A stretch of DNA of 64,000 nt, taken from contig JABVXU010000006.1 of assembly GCA_013365365.1 (NCBI GenBank), forward strand, positions 248,001 through 312,000, given 5' to 3'. A program made the position numbers and the translations under genes. The notes under the pieces are model-generated. The model made no database searches. It worked only from the letters and a program-made list of their open reading frames with translations, and was not told the DNA's origin. The DNA is from Cruorifilaria tuberocauda (lineage: Eukaryota > Nematoda > Chromadorea > Rhabditida > Onchocercidae). The number at the start of each line of letters is the position of its first letter. The stretch's first letter is position 1. Shown here piece by piece: positions 54,194 through 64,000 of this stretch.

Positions 54194-54699
54194 ATGGTTT
54201 ATAAAAGAATTGCGAGAGAAGTCTTGCTACTAGTTACAATAAATATCCTAATACTAACACTGGTGGATGCATCCCCGTCCGGGTACGCTCGACCTTCATA
54301 CCTGAAAGGTAGTGGTGGTAATGGTGCAGGGATGCCATACGACGGAGGACCCAGTCCGAGGGATGGAGCAGGATATTACCCAGATGGCAAAGACGGAAGA
54401 GATGTAAGCAGCGAATATCACGCGAAAGGAGGTGAGGAACTCAATGCAGTATTTTTATTTCAGTCAATGAAAATTCCAGTTGACTTCCATCATAATCTCC
54501 TAGAAATATTGCACGGATGGATTTCAACATTTCTTACCATAGATTTCTGTTTTCTCTGTTTCAAAAAATTTCCATTCGACAATATTTTCAATATTTTTTT
54601 CTATCTACAGCACCCCAACCCCGACAACCAAGCATGGGATATGGAGCCGGTGGTGGTGCAGGAGGTCAGCTGTCGTATGGTCGTCCTAGTTATAGCTAG
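54194..54699 (+). CDS. Small secreted Gly/Pro/Tyr-rich protein (108 aa, 2 exons)
   Basis: Exon 1 is 54194-54431 and exon 2 is 54611-54699; donor GTGAGG, acceptor TATCTACAG, phase 1 at both sides, total 109 codons with TAG. Residues about 10-24 form a hydrophobic signal core, with probable cleavage after A26 (VDA then SPSGYARP). The mature part is rich in Gly, Pro, Tyr and Ser, e.g. GYGAGGGAGGQLSYGRPSYS at the C-terminus, with no Cys and no recognised domain. Such composition is common in extracellular structural proteins of nematodes (cuticle, eggshell, microfilarial sheath), but no family is identified. An acceptor TTTCAG ends 8 bases before the ATG, consistent with spliced-leader addition. 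The gene is convergent with the SON homologue, with 557 bp between the two stop codons. Without splicing the exon 1 frame runs on to 54877, but that extension looks intronic. Confidence 0.75.
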
Positions 54700-55256
54700 G
54701 AGCACTACCATCTTGCAATTTCAAATACTCTCTCGCACTTTTTATACTTCTATGAAGCATGTGAATTATTCCAACAAACAACTTCATTTCTGTAATGTTT
54801 CATGTAATTCTTTTCAGAACAAATTGCATTTCTCTGTGTGTATTGTCACCATTTTGAGAAAAATAATTTTATTGTAACAAAACAATATACAATAATATGA
54901 TATACACGAAAATTGGTTGCGGTTAGTACTTATCAAAAAGAAAAACGTGATTAGCTTTTAGGTTCGTATATTCAAACAGATGCTTTTTCTCTGAGACGCT
55001 TCTTAATAAAAAATATACTTCTCAGTGATCAACTGTATTTTTCCTTTCGGAAGTGAACAACACAACTCTCACACATTAAGCACTCCTGCTCTTAAAAACA
55101 TTAACAAAATATGTTTTCTTTGCTGAATTAAATTTAAAGATTCATTAAAATTTAATCCAAAAGCCACAACTGTGAATTTCCAACTAGAAAATCCTATTTG
55201 AAAATACACATAGCATAAAATGTATGCACTAAAGAGAGAAACTTGGTTGCGTATCC

Positions 55257-58200
55257 TCACAAAACAACTGGTGGATCAGGCGAAACCAGGCCCAAAGACT
55301 GCAGAACTACTTGACATGCCTGAGCTTTTCCCGTCTTTTTATTGGTTGATGGAATGGATGGCTGATATTCAACGCCATTGACAACAGCCTGGAATATAAA
55401 TACTGATGGTACTCATCACCTACAATTTTATCTCCGTTCCATGCTATTTGAATAATATTGCTGATATATTTGAGCTTGCTGGTATCTAACGATATAAGCC
55501 AATTCTCTTACCTTCCATAGAAATCTTCGATTGTTCGACGGTCCGCTTTCCAAGCATGTGAACTGTGGGGCATGCCATCGTTTTTTTGAACAAAATTCCA
55601 TAAGAATGGATACCGGATGTTTCCCTGAAATAAACGATCATTTTACCTTATCACGTTTTTGAAGATACCTACAAAACCATGATAGAAGAAAAAGTTTTAA
55701 TCTCATATACTTCCATTATATTCATACTAACTAATATCGAAAGTTATATGCAAAGATTCGTTAAAAACCAAAAGTCATGCCAGCGAAATTTTTTCCAGAA
55801 TTCGAGCGTGACTTCTTCGATTCCGAAAGCTCTTCCGTTGCCACCAAACCTAAAATATATTGAAACCAACTAAACAATAATAGTTCAGACTGATAGACCT
55901 TGAAACTACAATATCCCAAATGTTGTAGACATTTTTTGCTTTTTAACAAGACTTTTGTAATAGAAAATGAATGATTGTTGAATGCACTACAATCGTGTGG
56001 ATGAAGGAGCTATGTTCATCAGTCTAATTACCTAATTTTTTCATAAGCAAATCTCATATCTAATGGTTCCTTGACATTGTGTGCCATTTGCGCATATCAT
56101 TCATAATCGAAAAATAGAGCCCTTGCACTGCTTAAAAAAGTAATATTATTCTCAAACCTTTCCTATCCGATTTGATATCTAGAACCAGAGGTTCAAGAGG
56201 ACCATCTTTCCCTTTTCCAAGACCTTCACCAGGAGTCCAACCCATTTTCTGCATTAGCTTTAAGCCTACATCACTGTTCACTGCATTCGTTTGCTTCAAA
56301 AAATCCTAAAATGTAAGAAATCTAATAAAATGATAATACTTTTCAAGTCTAATAAGACTTGAAAAATAAAATTAAAAAAAGAAAAAAAAAACTAAAACAA
56401 AAGCCGTACTCAAACTTACGCCAGCGACCATACGATCATTAGGTCAAAAAGGTCAAAACATCAGCTACAGTAGTAATAAATCCTTTCCCACCATAGTTAC
56501 TGTTCAGCAACGCCTAAATAATTTCTGTCCATGATCAATGACACGAGTTGCAAGATACACATAATCAGCGCATGATTACCAACCCGGTATGTTAATAATT
56601 TAGTAAGATGTTACAGCAATCAAATTATTATTTGAGAAAAGCAAAAATTCTTAGATATGATAGTCTGACAAATTCAAACTGATAGATAAAAGACAATACT
56701 ACTAACTTCATGCATTTTTCTAGTTTCCTCCTCAGTACGCCTTTTCAGTAAATTGTTGAAGTACTAAGCGCAATTATTCCTAACCTACAGCTTTTGATTT
56801 TTCTTATAACTATATATATGTACATACAGTATCAAATTTAAAAACCTAGAATTTCCGCAAAAATGGTAAACCTGTTGCCACATGCGTAAAAACGTGTAAA
56901 AAAGTGCAACTCGTGTCATTAAACCATTAATAAACTACTTCTTGGCCATAATAATTGTTCGTCCATTTTCAACCAATTTTCTTCACAGGAGCTAAGTAAA
57001 ACCATAATATATAAAATACACCGGTCGAATAAAGGACCAAAACATGAAGTCCAATACACTGCATCCAGCGTGAACCATTTCAAATACTGATGATCTAACA
57101 AGTAATATAAAATTTTTAGTTTTAGATTAATTACTGATGCCAAGAATGCAAGTCAATTAAATATATGTGATGCAAACAAGATTCATTGGCATATGGTGAA
57201 TTCGACAAAAGCGCAACACTGTAAAAAAAAGAAAGAAATACATCTGATTGACCGGACACTGCTATTTTCGACCACTGCATTACTGTTTGGTATTGTAATC
57301 AATTGATAAGGACATTTCAGAAATCACAAGCAGCAAAAATAAAAACGGAAGAGTTGAAGTTATAATCGGCAAGGTTTTTAGGAAGAATTTACCATGTACA
57401 ATTACTTAAAACTCAGACTGTTTCTCCTGAAATAAGGCAGGAATTCAATAAATTTGAAATCTGTTGTCCTCATTAAAGAATTTGTACAACATGTTTTTCA
57501 TACTCTCTAATATATCAAAACCTCCTACTATTTCATCAAAAACATCGACCAGGATATATATCATTAGGACGGTAAACATGTGAGCATAGAAAATACGATG
57601 AATTAAAAGACTTGGAATATTATTGAAAAATATCTCATCAGCAAATATTACTCGTTGCTCAGATGTTGGTCGTATAATTATTGAAGACATGGGATCATCT
57701 CAGAGGCGTAGAGAATTGCTTAAAATTAATATTGGTCCCAGTAATAGTCCCTAACTTAAAATTTTTCATACCAGAAGATATATGTAATGCAAAGAAATGG
57801 GAAATAAATCATTATTAGCCATATTTTCATTAGAAAACCGTTGACATGATGTGAATGATGTACAAAATAATGAAATTTCAAACAAGAAAATATATGCGCG
57901 CATTAAAATTCCATTGTTAAACCGAATATTGGTCAGATACAATAAAAATATACCACTTTTTTGGTGCTGTAGTTAGATGATTCAAAACTGATTTCCTTTT
58001 CTGTCTAACTGACTTTCATTCAAAAGTAAAAAAAATGCTCAGCAACTTCCGCAGCTCTTACAGGTCTTCTCATAGCAGTATTGCTTCCATTCACGAAATC
58101 TATGTTCATACCAAAAATAAATAGTTGTGGGTTATAAGGCCCATTACACACATCGGATTTTCCACTGGCAATAGCTGCTTCAGGACAAAAACACTGTTCG

Positions 58201-61200
58201 GAGCGCAAAAACAAAAATCACGCTTAGCATATAAAGATATTCCGACATTTTCCTCAACTTTGCCGTATAGACCCGAATGACTTCTAAAAGTCTTTGTGAC
58301 AAAAAAATTACAATTTTAGCACAGTGTTTTTCAAAATAGATTCCAAATTGACCAAGATTTCACAGAATAAAAGCCTTGAGTCATATAAATGTGGCAAGTT
58401 TTCCACGTAAACTTTTAGGGCAATCCAACAAACCTTTTTTGCCCAAACACTGAAGCGCGGATTATCCGGGCCAAGCTGATCAGCTTTCAATATATTCACG
58501 CCAGTAGATCCAGTAAACTTTCCCGGTAAATTCTTTTTACTCTCAGCCCATGCTCTTATCTGTAAAGCGGTATTCACTATTTCGAAGTTCTAAAATACGA
58601 ATCAAAAAACTTTTGGCAAAAGGTACAGATTTTATTCAACAGATATCCATGTGCTCAATCAGAGCTCGGATTAACGCCTAAAAATCGTTCCCATTTATTT
58701 GTGCACATTCTTCCTCACTGTGTTTTTAAATTATCTACAGCAATAACTACGTTACGATAAATGAATTTAACAGAAAGCTAACAATTTCTGATGATCACAA
58801 GACCTCAATTTTGCCCATTTTTTACGTAGCAGAAAAATTATAAAAATAGACAATCGTGGTCTACAGTAGACGGAAAAACAGCTCATTAGAAGTGAATACA
58901 GAATGCTAGAAAGAACAAATAATAATGTTGCGTATCCTTGACCCCGCTAGCAAGAAGAACACACCAGGCGTTCCTGAGTAGTTCAGTTTTACGCTGCTTT
59001 TATTATATCCACTGTGAAATACCTTAAAATCACAAAAGATCTAAAGGTTTGGAAGGTGGATTTAATTTTACGCCGTCCATAAAATGAGCGAAAATTTTAT
59101 AGACATAACCAAATCATAATCATCTTCGATAACGAACTTCGGGAAATCTTTTGCACAGAAACTAAACCATCAGCCACTCCTCCATCATTCCACCAAACGA
59201 ACATCTTACACTAAAGTTTATCCTTTTTATCGTTACGGCCTGCACTCTCAACACAACCGTTATTATCTGGAAAATAGAAAAAGTTGCCTGATCATCAGCT
59301 TCTTTCAACAGGTGTCTTGCTTCATAATCATTCGGATCTTTCGCTAACAGCTTACTTGCTTTTATTCGTTTTGCCATCACCCTGCCAACATTTGCGGGCT
59401 AAAACAAAAAAATTTAAATCTATACCCACAGATACGAATGGTGCTTCAGCAATGAAGTTACCAGTAGGAAAACAGAAATCGTGTATATCAAATAAATAAG
59501 TCATAATATTTATCAGAAAAACAAGACCGATCATAAACTTAAACCCATGGAGAGGAAAAATTCAGAAAACATGAAAAATCCAGGAAACAGAAAATCATCT
59601 ATTGCTCCCAAATAAAGAGATACTTTGTTTCAGTTGGAAGGGATCCTGTACACTGTAGCCGTATGATTCTTGCTAAATTTGAACATAATAAAATAGCAAC
59701 TTCCAAATACGTCACTTTCATTTATCCACCGTAAATTACTTCAAATATTAAAAAATCATATATTCGAAGATTTTCAACGGTGGAATACTAATTGAAAAAA
59801 ACAATCAAAAAACACGCCATAAAAAAAAGCAAAAAAGTAGTCTCTCACACTTTTGGTTGAAATACCACAGAAAAACTAAGTAATGATACAGCAAAAAATA
59901 GATACATCCTGTTATGACATTTAGGACCTAAATTTTCAGGTCAAAATTTGAAGCAAAATCTTTTTCACAATTATATACCGTATGATGAAGGGATTCTGGT
60001 TCTTTGACTATAGATTCTTCCTTCGATACTGTAACAACGTTACCATAATTTAGACCAAGAGAAAGGGTCTTTCGTTGATCTTGCGAAGTATTGCAAGAAC
60101 TAGAAAACAAATCAGGTGGTGGTGGAGGTGGAGGCAAATTTAACAAAGAAGAGGCAGACTGTGTAAACGACGCCAATATTGGCGGTGTTGGAGGTGGTGG
60201 CAATACGAATGATTCGGCAGCTATGGTCTCAAACGTACTGAAGACCTGAAAACGAAATTTCTTATGAACTGAATCTCATAATTCAAGAAAGTTGATCAAG
60301 TGCTAAAAAATTCAATTACTCGCAATAGTAGAAGCAGATTATTAAACATATCTTCAAAATACTCAAGTAAGTCAACCGAATACTAAAGCACATTAGGTAC
60401 GCAAATAAGAACAAGCACACAAAAAACAAAGTTCCTGATAATCCATACAAGAAGTTTTCAGATTAGAATACATTAGAAAAACGAAAAATATAACCTTTTC
60501 TTTCTCCTTAGGAATTTCAGCCAACTTTGCCTTCTGCGCCGGGCGGCACACTGATGGCACTTCCTCTTTCTTAACTGGTATCCATCCCTGCAAATGAAAT
60601 TATTGAAGGATTCAACATAGCATTAAACACGGATTGATAAACTCACATTATAAAAATAAACTTACATTATCTTTCTCTCGATGCCGTGCTCCCGAAGAAA
60701 CTGGATAAGCAATGCGTAACTGACTTTCTTCCAATGTCCTTTGTGCAGGTGTTTTAATTAGAAGTGGAATCGAGTTCTAGGAAACAGCTTATTCAGTTCA
60801 TAGGAAGAGGAATTGAAACAAATTTAAAAAGAATAAGATTGTAATTTCAAATTTTTGCTTTCATGTATTTTAAAATGCTCGCTAATCTGATTAAATCATG
60901 GTCATCAGTTTCAAAATTACTGAGAGTTTTAAGATAAGTGAAAGCAAACAAGACTGAATTAAATCAAAATACTGTAATCAACTATTTAAAATATGCATTC
61001 GTAGACAAGATACTGATTATCCATTGTTGCAATTGGATTATAAAAATGGAAAGTAGAATACAATTGAGAACAACTTACTGGAATGTTAATAGTAATCGGA
61101 GCAACAGGTTTCAAAGCAAATGGATGTTTCAAGAAATCAATATCATCATCTCCTTTTTTCTTTCGCGGCGCCAAGTCTTCATCACTCGATACTAACTCGC

Positions 61201-63736
61201 CTTTCTCACGACGTACAGCCTTATCTTGTGAACGTTGTAATTTCTGACAAAAATCTGAAACAAAAAACATTATACAGACTAGTAAAATAGTCAACAGAAC
61301 ACACAGCGTTTGATAAAAAATACTTACCAACTAATTGATCGACAGATTGTCCACCTGCTTTCAATTGGACCTTTGTTTCAAATGGGGCATTTGGCAAATA
61401 ACCAAGCTAAAATTTAAATTTTCGCAAATTGAATTCCACAAAGGAAAGTCTAACACATCTTGGAGCAATCAATTCAAAACTGTACGAAGTTTTCCCGAAG
61501 TTTAAAGTCCCCGTAAAACTAAGGTTGTTAAAATGACTGAAATGATTATGAGAAAAAAAAAGGTAGAAAAAATTTGATTTTGTTACTATTTGAAACTATA
61601 AAATATTTAACTGTAAGCAAGACAAAATGATACGAACTTGTGCCATTTGAGCGGCGTTTCTTTGCGCAATCTCCAGTAACTTTTTTTTATCAATTTTATG
61701 ACCATTTAACTCATCATCACTTCGCCGCTTACTGTTATTTTCACGATCACGATGATAATGGTAGTGATTATGACTACGATAGGAGCTCCGGACTTTACGA
61801 TAGTGAGATGAATGCGAGCTTCGTGATGAACTACCTGACGACGACCTGTAAATTCCATCAATTATTGAAAATTTAGTATTAAATCAATGAAAAATGCTAA
61901 AACACAAGGTGATTATGCAAAAATAAAACCTTGTGCGTGAATGCGAACGTGAACATGAACTTGACGGTGACCGCTTTCGCTTACGTTCCGGATAAGGACT
62001 TCTCGTAGAGCGAATTTGCTTCCATCCTTTTGAACGGGTGCTGGAAAATAATCTATTAATCTCTTAACAAAATTAATGCATTTGCATATAAAGATTACTT
62101 ACTGTATAGAAAGTACACTAGTCTTTTCTTTGACATCTTTTTCTCCACGATTCCATTGCCATTTTGAACCTTCATGTACTCTTTTGTTACTATCTACGTA
62201 ATACGATTGAACATAAAGACTGCCTGAAAACTACTTCAAATTGCAGCTTACCAAATATATGAGAATACAACATAGCATCATAGTATATAACTGAAAATGA
62301 ATAGCTTATGTGGAAAACCAACCAGGTCGCCTTCGACTTTTATCAAATTCTCGTCCTGAGTATCGCAAATGCTCCTTCACTCTGTTTCTGAAAATCATTG
62401 TCTTTAACATGGAAAAAATCGAAAAATATAAAAGTCAATTATGAAGAAAGAAAAAATTTTTGACTTCTTTTCCAAAAGTTTCCATTCCTTTTCACTTTCC
62501 GATGATAACGAAGTGCTGCGTTTTGAATATCGCTTTCCGTGCTTCTTATCTTTCTTTTCTTTTTTTCTTTTCTTCTCTGGAAAGGATTTGGAAAATTTTT
62601 TTTTAATGCAAATCAAAACACAAAATATATCAAGGCTTTCCAGATTTACTCCGAGAACTATTTTTCGAAAAACACTTTATAAAGATAAAGTATAGAAATA
62701 GAGAAAATCCATCTTTTTTCCGATTCAATTTGCAGCTTTTTAGTGTTTACCTAGCTGAATGTCACGTTATTGATGCAAAACAAGTTGCTAATATTTGATA
62801 AATGCATCACACTACTATAGTGTCAAAAAGATGATTTATTCACCAAAAATTATATAATTCTCCAGCAAATGATATAGAGAAGCCCTTTTGATCGATTGAC
62901 ATTTTTTAAACTAAATTTAATCTTACCATCCGTTTTTCTTTTTGCTTCACTTTCATTTCCACTCATTCCTCGTTCTGATCTTGGATATTTTTCAACAACC
63001 AATTCGTCAACGGTTCCATCATTTGAAAAAGAAGGTCCTGCACTTGCATCACTTACTGGAACTTCTCCATCTTTTCCCATCTGAGCTTTTTTCTCATCAC
63101 CGAGTAACACCTATAAACTATCGATAGAAAAAATATAGTCCAAACAAAAAGATCAATTAACAAGTATTAATATGAGTATGACACATCAGCGCACTAACGT
63201 TTATTTAGACCATAATTTTGAATAGAGTGTGACAAGATTAAACTTTTCATGATTAGTTTTTTTATTACAAGCCACTACACATCATTTAAAAAACTTTAGG
63301 TAATAGATACAATAAATATTCACTAAATGTAGAGCTACAAACAGGTTATACACTACGAAAAATGAACTAACTTTGCTTATGGTAGCAATTTTTATGGGCT
63401 TTGAAGTTTCAGTCTGCTTAATTTTAATTGGCGATAACTGTAATTCATCCTCATCTTCGGAGATTGGCTGTGTCCCAAGAACTTCCAATGGTCTTGGTCC
63501 ATATTCAACTTCATCATGCCTGATACCATCATTTTCTACAAATGTATAAACAATTTATATCGACGAAAGCCTTTGTGTGCTATTAATTATACAGGTATAA
63601 AGTAAAAAATTACTGTCGCCTTTTTCTAAGGATCGCACAAAGGGCTCTGTAATCAAGAAAAAAAATTACTTGGAACTGTATGACTGACCACACTTGTAGT
63701 TGACCTTCCAATACTGCAATGCAAAGCAGCTATCAT
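55257..63736 (-). CDS. SON: SON homologue: RS-like/G-patch/dsRBD nuclear speckle splicing factor (823 aa, 20 exons)
   Basis: Exons (minus): 63736-63670, 63646-63614, 63535-63372, 63110-62927, 62576-62465, 62387-62323, 62193-62103, 62040-61930, 61845-61638, 61406-61328, 61254-61079, 60776-60666, 60587-60495, 60245-59979, 59398-59288, 58559-58434, 56305-56158, 55849-55769, 55624-55512, 55388-55257; phases match, 824 codons. Landmarks match human SON in order: Arg/Ser/Lys-rich region at about 150-310, KIDKKKLLEIAQRNAA near 326, KHPFALKPVAPITINIP, a poly-Pro insert near 514-545, FTGSTGVNIL at 639-648, G-patch KMGWTPGEGLGKGKDGPLEP at about 686-705, GLVATEE, GKHPVSILMEFCSKKRW, and the dsRBD end QPSIPSTNKKTGKAQACQVV. 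SON is a nuclear speckle protein needed for splicing of weak introns. The large repeat region of vertebrate SON is absent, so the protein is about a third of its length. One joint uses a GC donor (after 59288). A 2.1-kb intron (56306-58433) holds extra coding-like debris. The N-terminal exon is the least certain. Confidence 0.92.
56420..56513 (-). other. Possible cassette (poison) exon or pseudo-exon inside a SON intron
   Basis: On the minus strand a 94-bp segment is bounded by an acceptor (AAATTATTTAG) and a strong donor (GGC then GTAAGT). It opens in phase 0 as ALLNSNYGGKGFITTVADVL and meets TAA at 56439-56441. The rest reads PNDRMVAG up to the donor in a frame offset by one base. Because 94 is not a multiple of three, inclusion would truncate SON before its G-patch. 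The GGKGF-x-TV-x-D-x-L-x-F pattern also recalls LACTB-type serine beta-lactamase-like proteins, so a decayed exon of such a gene is the alternative. Confidence 0.35.
57445..57690 (-). pseudogene. Cyclophilin-like debris inside a SON intron
   Basis: One minus-strand frame contains VDVFDEIVGGFDILESMKNM, which resembles the PPIL2/cyclophilin segment around VFGRVVGGFD with a following Met-Glu-Asn. Just upstream, another frame reads SSYFLCSHVY, close to the cyclophilin sequence that normally precedes it by about ten residues. The frame break between the two parts, and the lack of the rest of the domain, point to a decayed copy rather than a gene. The similarity was judged by eye over a short stretch. 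Confidence 0.3.
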
Positions 63737-64000
63737 TTCAAGATTAAGCTATGCAAAATGATCGTAGACAACAAGAACTTGCTATTAAGTCACTCAGACA
63801 ATGTATAGCAAAGGAATTCTATACATTAATATATTCAACAAAACTTAAATCAATAAAAAAACAGTACTTCAAAATACGAATGTTCTTTTTTAAATGCGAT
63901 AAGATTCATTCATAATCTAATTCTGCGAAAAGTTGAAGATTTAGATGCTTTTACTGTTTTTTTGCAAAAAAAGGAGTTCTTATGAATTTAAATAAACCAA
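63737..64000. promoter_or_regulatory. 5' flank of the SON homologue
   Basis: AT-rich sequence upstream of the proposed SON start codon at 63736. On the minus strand TTTTGCATAG precedes the ATG by about 16 bases and could serve as a spliced-leader acceptor. No other gene is visible before the window ends. Confidence 0.35.

Noticed and set aside
54432..54877. Continuation of the small secreted-protein frame to 227 residues
   Set aside because: Beyond 54431 the sequence begins with a consensus donor and is AT-rich. Splicing to 54611 restores the Gly/Tyr-rich composition and ends cleanly at TAG.

Overview
The window is nuclear DNA of a nematode, most likely a filarial-type parasite (inference). 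It is strongly AT-rich, genes are split into many small exons by GT-AG introns of about 50 to 1200 bp, and acceptors are of the TTTTCAG/TTTTTAG type. One gene is of the patched-related (PTR) family, which is greatly expanded in nematodes. No bacterial, viral, rRNA, tRNA or CRISPR feature was found. Splice joints were worked out by hand from the sequence; for five genes they close into a single uninterrupted frame with an exact codon count.

Layout. (1) 617-6666, minus: 10-exon gene for a 626-residue, probably single-pass membrane protein of unknown family with a very acidic N-terminus carrying two LC3-interacting-region (LIR)-like motifs. (2) 6.7-18.2 kb: long gene-poor stretch. (3) 18211-26029, plus: complete 19-exon gene for a 950-residue patched-related transporter-like protein with sterol-sensing/RND architecture. 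(4) 26-44 kb: gene-poor. It holds a short run of phase-compatible plus-strand exons (32791-35539) for a membrane protein that may be TLC-like, and a GC-rich island near 37.2 kb. (5) 44106-49591, plus: 8-exon small C-terminal-domain phosphatase (SCP/CTDSP) gene, 521 residues. (6) 54194-54699, plus: two-exon gene for a 108-residue secreted Gly/Pro/Tyr-rich protein. (7) 55257-63736, minus: 20-exon SON homologue (823 residues) with RS-like region, conserved central motifs, G-patch and a C-terminal double-stranded-RNA-binding domain. It is convergent with (6).

The two best-understood loci are nuclear gene-expression factors (SCP phosphatase acting on phospho-serine proteins such as RNA polymerase II CTD; SON acting in splicing). 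The PTR protein acts in membranes. The genes do not look like an operon: spacings are kilobases and strands alternate. The points most worth a second look are the LIR-bearing membrane protein, a 94-bp possible poison exon and cyclophilin-like debris inside a 2.1-kb SON intron, GC-AG introns, and the tentative TLC-like gene.
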